Shown here in pieces: positions 1 to 11,220 of a stretch of DNA of 64,000 nt. The notes under the pieces were generated by a model, which was not told the origin of the DNA, ran no database searches, and saw only the letters and a program-made list of their open reading frames with translations. Positions within the stretch are counted from its first letter, which is position 1. Every line of letters starts with the position of its first letter. The stretch is from Conus ventricosus (taxonomy: Eukaryota; Mollusca; Gastropoda; Neogastropoda; Conidae). The stretch covers positions 50,955,171 through 51,019,170 of the forward strand of contig CM031614.1 in the NCBI GenBank assembly GCA_018398815.1, given 5' to 3'. Made by a program: the position numbers and the translations under genes.

Positions 1-800
1 TACCTGTGTGGCACAATGCGACCCAACCGCATTGGTCACCTAGGAGACAGTAAAAATCAAGGCAGAAACCAAGGAAGAAGTATGTCGTCTTCCCCATGGT
101 GCTTGAGTGGCTACAGTGTAGTGACATGATTGCAACATCATGGAAAGACAACAGGATGGTCTATTACCTGCCCACGGCACACCCACCTCATGACGATGCA
201 GGTGCTATTGCTAAACGAGAACAGAAAGACGGGACTGTCGCCAAGTTTCCCTGCCCACCAGCAGTGGCCGCCTACGCTGTCAACATGAATGGTGTGAACA
301 GACTGGACCACAACACTCGTCAAAGTAAGTCCAAGAAAACCATGAAGTGGTATCAACGGGTGGAGACCAAGCTGATGGAGACAGCTATCTACAATACGTA
401 TGTCCTTGAGGGGGAGGTGACAGACCACAAACTTCAGGGACAAAGCAAGCGAGACCTGCTCTCCTTCAAGCTTGACCTGGCCCATCAACTTATCGGCAAT
501 CAGTTTGTGGAAAAAAATCATCCTGACCGACCCAGAACCGAAGCCAATGCAGCAGAGCCTTGTCTTGACCGCACAGATCACTGGCCTATTCGGGGAGAAG
601 GTGAAGACCGCACCTGTGGTGTGTGCACAGCACAACACAACCATTACAAGCTTTCCCACCCTGGCGTCATATATGCCAACAACCCCTTCAAAAAGTCAAA
701 AACAACTATTATGTGTGAAATATGTCAAGTGTATTTGTGTTGAAAACCAGTGTGACTGCTTCAAGGTGTATCACACACGTGTCACCCTATGTGTGACGTT
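1..800 (+). pseudogene. piggyBac transposase, C-terminal part, copy 1 (relic)
   Basis: This is the C-terminal portion of a piggyBac-family (DDE_Tnp_1_7) transposase, a nuclear enzyme that cuts and pastes at TTAA. The main open frame (96-743) contains a block with NGVNRLDH where active members carry GVDxxDQ. It is followed by a basic helix-rich stretch and a cysteine-rich terminal zinc-binding region with CGVC, CEIC and C-C-x2-C-x-C spacing. The start of the window lies inside the catalytic region. Upstream residues are in another frame, so the gene is frameshifted. It is at least 99% like the second copy by eye. Confidence 0.85.
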
Positions 801-801
801 T

Positions 802-1410
802 TATTTGTGAGAAGACAGGAGTGCACCAGGGATGTCTGCTGTCACCTTTCCTCTTTCTCCTCCTGGTCATCGACTGGATCATGAAGAACCAACAACAGGC
901 TGGCAGGAACAAAGGACACTCTGGATGCAGCTAGATGACCTTGACTTTGCTGACGACCTGGCACTCTTCTCCCACAGTCACACACAGATGCAGGACAAGA
1001 CAACCCACCTTGAGACAACATCAGCAGGAACAGGGCTCAAGATAAACAAGAAGAAGACCGAGCTGATGAAGATCAACACTACAGGCAGCAGCCCAGTCAC
1101 AGTCGGAGGCGAGCCCATCAGGGAAGTAGATTCCTTTGTCTACTTAGGAAGCGTAGTTGACAAGCAGGGGGGCACCGACCGAGACATCATGGCCAGGATG
1201 GGCAAGGCGCGAGCAGCCTTCATCATGCTAAAGAACATCTGGGCCTCAGGAGAGATCAGAAGGACAACAAAATTGCGTATCTTCAATTCAAACATGAAGT
1301 CGGTTCTGCTCTACGGCTGCAAGACTTGGCAGCAAAAAATTCAGACGTTCATCAACACCTGTCTGAGGAGCATCTTCAAAATCAGATGGCCAGAGAAGAT
1401 CAACAATGAA
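802..1410 (+). pseudogene. Non-LTR retrotransposon reverse transcriptase fragment, copy 1
   Basis: An RT fingers/palm fragment is readable in two frames. First comes a GVHQGCLLSPFLFLL block (motif upstream of the catalytic box), then after a frameshift near 918 the catalytic box DDLDFADDLALF, where the FADD pair binds metal. This is followed by GLKINKKKTELM and VDSFVYLGSVVDKQGG. Copy 1 stops abruptly at 1410, at the duplication junction. No endonuclease domain is present. It is a dead LINE piece; I cannot assign its clade with certainty. Confidence 0.85.
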
Positions 1411-1437
1411 TAAAATGAACACTGAAAAAAATGGATT

Positions 1438-3602
1438 TTAAAACATTTTTACCTCTTTCATCCCTACAACCCGGTTTTCCAGTTTGCAAAAATCGTACCC
1501 TTCCTTCCTGCAGCCCAGAAAACGGGCAGCACAAAATCCCTCTCTTCCTTCCTGCAGCCCGGAATATCGGTTCTTGCAGTAAGCACTTTGAACTTTGCGC
1601 GAGTCGTGTCATCGGTGCATGTCATTTCTCGCTGACTGGGTTGCTTGCAGGGCAGTGCTAATGGATGAAATGGGTGCCCGATTGCCCCTACAGTGTGGGA
1701 AAGTGGTCGCCACTCTATTCTGGCCGGTTTGCTACTGCATACATGGCAGTTCTCATGGAACACTCGTACGTGGAAAACGGAGCGAGCAAAAAATTCGGAT
1801 TCCGACCAGTTTTCTGATGATGATTTTTACGATGCTTTACCAGCTGATGATTTTGATTTGTTACAACTGAATGAAGAGGAGAGAGCACAACTTGCAGCTG
1901 TTATAGAAGGACAGATAGAGGGTAGCGACGGTGAAGAGCTGGATGATGAAAACTTGCCATTGTTTTATACTCGGCCAAAGTTTGAGTGGGTTCGTGGAAA
2001 TGATGTTCCCCTGATCCGACCACCAGGACGACATTCTATCGACGATCGGGACCTGTGCGTGTGCTGGATACATCAATGACAGCTGTGGACTACTTTCAGC
2101 TGTTCTATTCAGATCATTTGTTGAATACAATGGTTAATTTTACCAACGATTATGCAGGAAAGAACTGCAATGAAGAGCAGGATAAAAAAAAAGGTGAGTG
2201 GAAACCCGACACTGGAGGACATCAAAGCTTTCTATGGTCTTCTGATGATGAAGGGTGTCCTCTGACTTGACAGAGACACGCACTACTGGAGCACAAGCTC
2301 AAAACACGTTCTCCTCCGCACTCAGTTTGGCAATGTAATGAGCCATGACAAGTTTTTCCAGATTCGGAGATACATGTACTTCACTGATCTGAACACACCT
2401 GTTGATCGAAGTGACAAACTGCACAAACTGAGGTACGTTCTAGATACAGTCAGGGACAGTTTTAGGGATGAGTTCGTCCCGTATGAAAACATGATTGTCA
2501 TTGAAGCCATGGTGCCCTTCAAGGGACATTTGGGCTTCAAGCAGTTCATGAAGGACAAACCCGTGAAGTTTGGCATCAAGTTGTGGGTGCTTGCCGATGC
2601 CAAGACAGCATACTGCTACAACATGGAGGTCTATACAGGTAAGCACAGGCAGCAGGTGAACAAATTGATGGGACTCAGTGCTCGAGCTGTCATAGGTTTG
2701 ACAAAACCCGTGCATAACTTTGGCCACATCATTTTAACCGACAACTTCTATACATCACCTGAAATGGCGAGGTACCTGCTGAGTAAGGGCGCTTACCTGT
2801 GTGGCACAATGCGACCCAACCGCATTGGTCACCTAGGAGACAGTAAAAATCAAGGCAGAAACCAAGGAAGAAGTATGTCGTCTTCCCCATGGTGCTTGAG
2901 TGGCTACAGTGTAGTGACATGATTGCAACATCATGGAAAGACAACAGGATGGTCTATTACCTGCCCACGGCACACCCACCTCATGACGATGCAGGTGCTA
3001 TTGCTAAACGAGAACAGAAAGACGGGACTGTCGCCAAGTTTCCCTGCCCACCAGCAGTGGCCGCCTACGCTGTCAACATGAATGGTGTGAACAGACTGGA
3101 CCACAACACTCGTCAAAGTAAGTCCAAGAAAACCATGAAGTGGTATCAACGGGTGGAGACCAAGCTGATGGAGACAGCTATCTACAATGCGTATGTCCTT
3201 GAGGGGGAGGTGACAGACCACAAACTTCAGGGACAAAGCAAGCGAGACCTGCTCTCCTTCAAGCTTGACCTGGCCCATCAACTTATCGGCAATCAGTTTG
3301 TGGAAAAAAATCATCCTGACCGACCCAGAACCGAAGCCAATGCAGCAGAGCCTTGTCTTGACCGCACAGATCACTGGCCTATTCGGGGAGAAGGTGAAGA
3401 CCGCACCTGTGGTGTGTGCACAGCACAACACAACCATTACAAGCTTTCCCACCCTGGCGTCATCTATGCCAACAACCCCTTCAAAAAGTCAAAAACAACT
3501 ATTATGTGTGAAATATGTCAAGTGTATTTGTGTTGCAACCAGTGTGACTGCTTCAAGGTGTATCACACACGTGTCACCCTATGTGTGACGTTTTATTTGT
3601 GA
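1438..3602 (+). mobile_element. piggyBac-like transposon, near full length but decayed
   Basis: A TTAA at 1438-1441 may mark the left end. An acidic N-terminal domain follows (1750-2080; DSDQFSDDDFYDAL), then DTSMTAVDYFQLFYSDHLL (about 2064-2120) and the catalytic core from 2300. There are frameshifts near 2050, 2210 and 2865 and a TGA near 2268. Active piggyBac enzymes use three aspartates. Here the first position reads VIEAMVPFKG instead of an IDEAM-type box, the second is kept in LTDNFYTS, and the third is changed in GVNRLDH. Two of the three catalytic residues are therefore lost and the enzyme cannot be active. The 3' end runs into LINE sequence with no visible second TTAA. Confidence 0.8.
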
Positions 3603-3603
3603 G

Positions 3604-4480
3604 AAGACAGGAGTGCACCAGGGATGTCTGCTGTCACCTTTCCTCTTTCTCCTCCTGGTCATCGACTGGATCATGAAGAACCAACAACAGGCTGGCAGGA
3701 ACAAAGGACACTCTGGATGCAGCTAGATGACCTTGACTTTGCTGACGACCTGGCACTCTTCTCCCACAGTCACACACAGATGCAGGACAAGACAACCCAC
3801 CTTGAGACAACATCAGCAGGAACAGGGCTCAAGATAAACAAGAAGAAGACCGAGCTGATGAAGATCAACACTACAGGCAGCAGCCCAGTCACAGTCGGAG
3901 GCGAGCCCATCAGGGAAGTAGATTCCTTTGTCTACTTAGGAAGCGTAGTTGACAAGCAGGGGGGCACCGACCGAGACATCATGGCCAGGATGGGCAAGGC
4001 GCGAGCAGCCTTCATCATGCTAAAGAACATCTGGACCTCAGGAGAGATCAGAAGGACAACAAAATTGCGTATCTTCAATTCAAACATGAAGTCGGTTCTG
4101 CTCTACGGCTGCAAGACTTGGCAGCAAAAAATTCAGACGTTCATCAACACCTGTCTGAGGAGCATCTTCAAAATCAGATGGCCAGAGAAGATCAACAATG
4201 ATCTATGGAAGCAAGCAGGGCAGGAACCAGCTGCCAAGCATATTCTGCGGAGGAAGTGGAGCTGGATTGGACACATGCTCAGGAAGTCAGCATCCAGCAC
4301 CACACGCCAAACCCTGACATGGAACCCGCAGGGAAAAGGAAGAGAGGCCGACCTCGCAGCAGCTTGAGGCAAGACACTGAGGCAGAGATGAAGAGGCAGA
4401 AGACCAACTGGACAGGCATTCAGCGAGCAGCCCACAACCGAGTGTGATGGTGGAGTGTTGTCGATGGCCTATGCTCACCC
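3604..4480 (+). pseudogene. Non-LTR retrotransposon reverse transcriptase, copy 2 (longer)
   Basis: This is the same RT relic as in copy 1 but runs on past the duplication point. After DDLDFADDLALF and LLYGCKTW it continues through FINTCLRSIFKIRWPEKIN, RRKWSWIGHMLRKSAS, TRQTLTWNPQGK and RKRGRPRSSLRQDTEAEMK (about 4205-4447). These are typical C-terminal blocks of animal endonuclease/RT retrotransposons. Frameshifts lie near 3711 and 4340. It directly follows the piggyBac C-terminus, so the LINE was the probable host of the piggyBac insertion or the two were fused by rearrangement. Confidence 0.85.
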
Positions 4481-6295
4481 TTGAGCTAAAGTAAGTTTAT
4501 TTGTGAACACTTTCTGTGTTTAAAATGGAAAATAATGTGTGGCTTCGATTCAGCAACTGTTTGTATATGAAAAGACATATTCTCTTCAAAACAGCAAATA
4601 AACTTCAAACTGATGATGTGGTAGGGCAATTCTAGTGACAAATGTAACAGTTTTTTTGTTTTGTTTTTCCCGTGGATATAACCAGCTGTGTGGCGCAGAG
4701 ATACACAGGAGGCACTACTCAGTGAGTACCTGCATGACGTGTGCACTCTGAAACCAAAACACTGCATGTGTTGCATGCTTGCATGCATTTTGTTGAACCC
4801 CAAACTTACCTGTTTTACACTGTGTGTCACCACTGATGTCACTGAATAGTGTCAACATGACCACGGACAACTTCTCACATCAATACTGAACACAACAGTA
4901 TAATGACTTTCACCGTGTACTATGATGTCCGGTATTGTAATCTCCGAAGTAAGTACCCTGCTTTGCACTTCTTCCCCGTTTCTCTAAATCCAGGAAGGAA
5001 GGGAAAACGTGTATGATAAGAATTGAGGCACAAGGGAAGCAATGGTTTATAGAAAAGTAGGAATGAAAGAGTTAAGCACATTCTATACTGCAGGAGAGGT
5101 GAATAAAATGCAGATAACTACCATAAAGCCTTCACCTTTAAGGGACTTCACCCCCACATCTCTACCTGGGATACTGCCCTTTGATCTGGTCAGGGAGCCT
5201 ATGTGGGCCCTGGACCCCCTTCACCTGTTTCCTGAAACTCATTCTTGCCTCAAAACACTGTCTGCATAATGTTGGTGACGCTGGGAAAACACACACACAC
5301 ACACACACACACACTGGAACACAGGCACAGAATGTATACCCACTGTGGAAACAACGGCCTCCAAAAAGTGGTATCAGGATCCATAACAAAAATTCACAGT
5401 CTGCCTTTGGAGCAGATGTGACTCACTGACAGTCATCTCCCTCCTCCAAAAATGGACATACTGTATAATAAACAAATGGAAGTTTACATGGCACCATTAG
5501 GCAGCTTTGTTCATGGTGGTCCAGACCTTGTCCTGAACAACACTGGCTTTGGAGGTTACTTCTGTTGTGTACAATTTACACAGAATGACGGCTTGACTGA
5601 GAACACATTCAAGAACTGGACGCATCAGAGGGTCCTTCACTAAACTGTTTCCTCAAGGATCTGTAAGTGTGCATGAATGAGTCCGCCAATGTGAAGTGAA
5701 ACAGTAAGTATAATGAGAATTTTTAACATTCTCCAGTGCTGCAACTTTCACTTGGCTTCTGCATCTTTTTCTGTGTTTGCGCCTTCCCACTTGTGTTCTA
5801 ACATTTGGATGGCAAAAAGTGAGGTATAAGAGTACTGCAGTGCATGATTTGTGGGAGGCCTTTCATAGCTCTGAACATCAGACAGATGAAAACTGCTGTC
5901 CTACAGCATGCAATACTGTCTATCAAAGTACAAGTAGAATTTTTATGTCGACAGAAACCACCGTGTGAAAAATAAAAAAGTGTACCACTGTATATCATTT
6001 ACAAACAGATAAAAACACACATACCATATCACAGGCCAAAATAGATAGGTGCGTAAACGTATACACAGAAACACATTCAAAATGGATCACAGTGACATAC
6101 CCTTCAAGGGTAGATCAATCAATTTATAAACAGATGGTTAATCTCCCTTGACTTCTTGATTATCATTCTAGTCGACCATATCATAAGTAAAAAAGGCACA
6201 GTTGAATCGAACCAGCAAAGAAAAAAAAGATGTACATACAAACGCAGATTATCAGAGCACCAGACCACATAATCTACACAGTCAGACCAACCACT
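4481..6295. other. Downstream flank / probable 3' UTR of SH3YL1
   Basis: No coding exon was found. In the minus direction this follows the SH3YL1 stop codon, so part is probably its 3' UTR. An AATAAA on the minus strand near 4496 is one possible polyadenylation signal, but it is far away and unproven. A (CA)n tract lies at 5289-5315. Short open frames in the region show no recognisable domain. Confidence 0.4.
5289..5315. repeat. (CA)n microsatellite
   Basis: About 13 AC dinucleotides. Confidence 0.95.
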
Positions 6296-6405
6296 CTATG
6301 ACAATTTGACGTAGTTTGCTGGGAAGATGCCCACATGTCCCTTGATGCGGCCCTCCCACCAGTCATCCTGCGTTCCTGTGCGAGTCAATACCTCCAATTC
6401 TTCTC
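6296..6405 (-). CDS. SH3YL1: SH3YL1 coding exon 8 (SH3 C-terminal half and stop)
   Basis: 110 bp including TAG at 6298-6296. Acceptor atgtttcag. It encodes [20 protein letters not shown] and [13 protein letters not shown]. The Trp of DDWWEG and the PANYV box form the polyproline-binding surface. Confidence 0.95.
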
Positions 6406-6454
6406 CTGAAACATTATAGAGTCACTTTATTCTTGTGTGTGTGTGCGTGTGTGT

Positions 6455-6503
<49 letters not shown>

Positions 6504-6561
6504 TGAGTCATGTGTGTGATGAGTCATGTGTTGTGAACGTGTGTGTGTGTGATGAGTCCTG

Positions 6562-6595
<34 letters not shown>

Positions 6596-6645
6596 ATGAG
6601 TTATGTGTGTGAGCGTGTGTGTGTGTGTGATGAGTCATGTGTGTG

Positions 6646-6684
<39 letters not shown>

Positions 6685-6699
6685 TGAGTCATGTGTGTG

Positions 6700-6758
<59 letters not shown>

Positions 6759-6837
6759 TTGTGCAAGATGAGTGTCATGTGTGTGTGTGTGTGTGTGCGT
6801 GTGTGTGAGAGTGTGTGTGTGTATGTGTGTGTGTGAT

Positions 6838-6906
<69 letters not shown>

Positions 6907-7033
6907 TGTGTGTGTGCGTGTCTGTGTGTGTGTATGTGTGTGTATGTAAGTGTGTGTGTGTGAGATAAGTGTTGTGTGTCTGTATGTGTGTGTGTGACAA
7001 GTGTCGTGTGTCTGTATGTGTGTGTGTGAGCGA

Positions 7034-7073
<40 letters not shown>

Positions 7074-8724
7074 TAAGTGTTTTGTGTGTGTATGGGCGAG
7101 CATGCATGCATGTGTGCTTATACTCCAGAAGCGCTTGAAACTCTCTTCCAAGAAACATCATCTTGAAACATTGTCAAATATTCAGTCATGCAGACGATTT
7201 CAATTTTTATCTGATGTTTTGGCTAGTCATTCAAAAACACTCACCTTCATACCTGTGTACCATGAAACTGCTGTAGGTGTACTTCTTATCTAAATGACTG
7301 TATTCTCTACACAGTGTGCGTAAACATCTTTCAAAGTTTTGTACAAGCAAAGGAAGGGCTGGGAGGGTTGGAGGGAAAGGGGGAGGGGGGGGGGGGGGGG
7401 GGGGAGGCAAACAGGTGGGAGGGATTATTTTCACCTTTCATCATACAGCAGAGGGTAGGCAGATGGATAGCTGATCTTCTGTACCTTAGTAGAAACAGTT
7501 TCTCCCAATACAAATTACTTTTGAACCCGATTCATCAGCATATTTTCCCACAAACTAATGCTCTCTCACAGGGTTTCATACTTCAGAGCCTATCATTTCC
7601 GCTATCAGCATGTCATCAAAGACTCAGAAACAGACAGTGGCAATTTTCGTGCATGAGGGTTAGCAAGAGTTGTTGCTCTTTAGTCATGAGACACTACCAT
7701 ATTTTAGCAAGCATTGTCACTCTTTGGTCGCAGCAAACTAACATAATGGTTACACACCTCAGGTGCCATTACCACTAAAGAAATTCTTCTCTCAATTTTC
7801 TCTCTGATGGTGTTTTTTTTTCTTTCTTGTCATATTCATCGTATTTTCACCAAACAAATTTAGAAAAAATGTCAAAATCAGATTGGTAAACAGGTCTGCA
7901 TTTGTAAGATTCTTTTCCCTTCGCTTCTTCGTCCATGCCCTCATTGGACAATACTTCTATGATGTTTATTCCAGCCCCCATAACACAGCCACACTCAGCC
8001 TCATCCTGTTGCCGCCCCAGCACCGATTCTCAAAAGGGAGCAATCAAGTCAACACGAGGAAACTCGCCTAAGACCTATCACTGCCACTAGTTACTTCAGG
8101 GTGTTCACTGCCACCTGGTTACTTCAGGGTGTTCACTGCCACCTGGTTACTTCAGGGTGTTCACTGCCACCTGGTTACTTCAGGGTGTTCACTGCCACCT
8201 GGTTACTTCAGGGTGTTCACTGGTGCCTGATCTGATCCAGCACACAAAGGACACCATCTACACAGCCTTCTATCAATGACAATAATAGCATCTTCATACA
8301 GCCATTAAGCAAGCCTTCGTTTTTCCTCTCTCTCTGACTTTTGTACCCACTAAGCACTGTTACATCTATGCTGTGCATTTTATTCCCATACACGCTGTCA
8401 CATCAAAAAAACCATCATGATCATACCACATTTCCAAATGTCCAAACAGAAGACTGCAACATCTGAAGAGCAGTCCAGACACTCACCAGCAGAGAAGGAG
8501 AGGTCACAACTGAGCTGAGCCTGATAGGGGAACATGGCCACCGCACGGCAAGGCGTGCAATTTACAGATGTGGAAGAAGCTGCTCCTCCACCCATCATGA
8601 CTGAGGTGCTATGCCTCTTGCTGTCTCCTGACCGAACAGTATATTGGAGAACAAATAAACAAACCGAGCCACCTGTTTACAAAAGTGTAAATACATATGG
8701 ACATGTTTTAAAACTAGATGCACG

Positions 8725-8798
<74 letters not shown>

Positions 8799-11156
8799 GA
8801 GGTTCACTGTGTCTGAAAACATTCAGAAAAGACATGAGCCCAACTTTTCTTCTGCGTTAACCTTCACTCGATCACTGAGCTGCATCCAGTATAAATTATT
8901 TCTGGGTGGACAGAGGCAGTTGTCTAGACATAAAAATCCACGCCACAAGTTCAAACTAAAATTGAAGAAAAGAAAAGCGAAAGAAAGTAAAAATAAACTG
9001 TTAAAACAGAAAATCGGCAGATTTGCTTAGGAATTAGATGGAAAGTAAGACAAACAAAATTAGTAAAAGCACAAATGCATATCTCACAGACAAAACTGAC
9101 AGTAATTAAAACATACACAAATTAATTCTACTAAATTCAAAGCAATTGTTACAATTTGTCCAACCTTTCAAAGCATCCGTGTTGGGAATAACTATGTTCC
9201 TGGAATTGTACTGTTATTTCACAACTTACTCGGATACATACCACTACGCCAGCACACCAACAACTTCTTTCATACACTGTAAAATGCTTAATTTGCATTA
9301 AGACTCAACTCAACAAGGAGTGAAAAGGACGTTTGAGACAGTACTCACCCCCATGAGTGGAGGTGGAAGTGCGTGTCACAGTGGTCACTTGCTGAGGCCG
9401 ACGACCAAGATCTGGGTAGAGGGACTTTGCGGAGGACGTAGATGAGGAGGACACTTTCCTCGTCACTGTCGTCTTTGTCACTACTGTTTTCTCGGAAGAT
9501 GTAGAGCCTGACTTGGAGTCCCCAGACTTGAAGCTTTTGGAAAAACTCTGAAAGAATCAAGAACTCTTTAAAAACAAAAACAGAGAGAAGGAGCAACAAA
9601 AAAAATTCTTCCTGCGCTGATGTTAACTGTTCTTTCTGCATGGGATTTCCTGTTCTTCATACTCTTTAAAAATTTTTAACAGGTTTCCACTCACATACCA
9701 AAATGATCAATGAGCTGTGCATAACAGGAACACTTCATCTAAAACGTAACTTGTCAAACACACTGAAGGATAGTGTGGGCTCAAGAACCAGCACTCCTCA
9801 TATTCTCCAAAACCTGGTTTACTTCAGAATACATCATGAAAAGACATACAGCAGGGCTTCTGAAAACGCAAAAAACTGCGTACAGTACGCATTAAAACTC
9901 TACGGGACGCACTGGGTGTCCGTGTAAGGGTCCCCAGGGACCCCTTCAAATTTTGGTGAAGTCAGACATAAAGTGAGAAAAGACTGCCTTCAACATCGTA
10001 AGTTGGGTGCCGTAACATCGTAGGTCTGCTACACTTCGGACCGAACCCATCCCTTTTCAAGTTTGAACAGTAACAAAGCGAGTAGGGCAGCCTCCTAGGC
10101 CTAACAACATACGTCGGTCACTTTTGTCGTCTGTTGAGGCTGACCGACTAAGCTTAACGCTAGGCCACAGCATCGTTTTCAGTTGACCGAATTTTCCTAC
10201 TTTGAGCCATGTGATGTCACGATGACGCTTTTCATTTTCCCGGCAGGAGAGAGGCATTTCCGCGAAGCCTTTGTTTCCAACATGTCTCTCGAAGCGTGGT
10301 TAACGAAATATCGTCGCAAAAGCGAAAAAGCGTAGCAGAGGAGCAAGATCGAGAACGGATACAATTTTTGATGTTTATTTTGTTGTTTTTATTGTGACGA
10401 TGTGTCTGTGACAATTGCAGTGTGCGTGCAGGGATGCAATTTTTTAACGTATATTTTGTTGTTTTTATTGTGGTGTAGGGACCCCTTAATGTTAGCCTGG
10501 GATCCCTTAAAAATCTGATGAAGGGGTCCCTGGGACCGGAAAGATTTTCACCCCAGCAGAGGCCCTGTACAGAGTGCAATGCAGTCATGCGAACAAAACC
10601 TGACACAGAACTGTCACCATCGTTATCGTATAAAGACACAAGTTTCCCTAAAATTCTGTAACTCATTATCAACTGTTTCTCTTGTGGTTCTACTTTCTCC
10701 CCATGACAATTGACCTGAGGAGTTTGTAGCAATCGACAATCACTGGAGAGATGAAGAGAAGCACTCCATGCCCGGTGACTTTCTTGCTCAGTCCGACTCT
10801 GCAACTGAAGTAACTAACCAAAATTGCTATCACAAGCGGCACTTTATTTCATGTTATTTTATTTTACTTTTTAACATGCGCGCTGGTGACCTCCTTGTTT
10901 TTGAATGAACCAGTATTTTAGGAAGAAGAAATGTCATACTGGCTGTCTTACACTCACTGTTCAACGCAGGCAGTGACAAACACCATCAGAATGACGTGAG
11001 GGGTCTCCTGAGACATGTGATCTTTTGGGGAAACTCAAAATACACAGGTGTCACACGGTCAGGTGTTTAGGGAGGCAGAAGCAATGGCCTTCACGCCTCA
11101 AGAAGCATGATGCAAAACATACAAATCTCTTGTCTTTTTGTCTGTCTCTCTTTCTC

Positions 11157-11220
<64 letters not shown>

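Larger units (their letters stand above)
1..4203. repeat. Tandem duplication of a ~2.8-kb piggyBac plus LINE unit
   Basis: Bases 1-1410 and 2794-4203 are the same sequence, with only scattered differences (for example acaatacg versus acaatgcg, and one extra base near 746). Copy 1 is cut off by the window start, so the array may continue to the left. Copy identity breaks at the bases atcaacaatga, where copy 1 runs into the 5' region of the next piggyBac. Copy 2 continues into the rest of the LINE. The near identity means a recent duplication or an unresolved assembly duplicate. Confidence 0.9.

Noticed and set aside
6414..7161. Long open frames of His-Thr and Cys-Val repeats
   Set aside because: They are translations of (GT)n/(CA)n tracts and carry no coding signal.
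8090..8222. CRISPR-like array of regular repeats
   Set aside because: The 28-bp units are contiguous with no spacers; it is a minisatellite in an animal intron.
10232..10804. 190-codon minus-strand frame
   Set aside because: It spans the border of a hAT-like element and flanking sequence and shows no domain.
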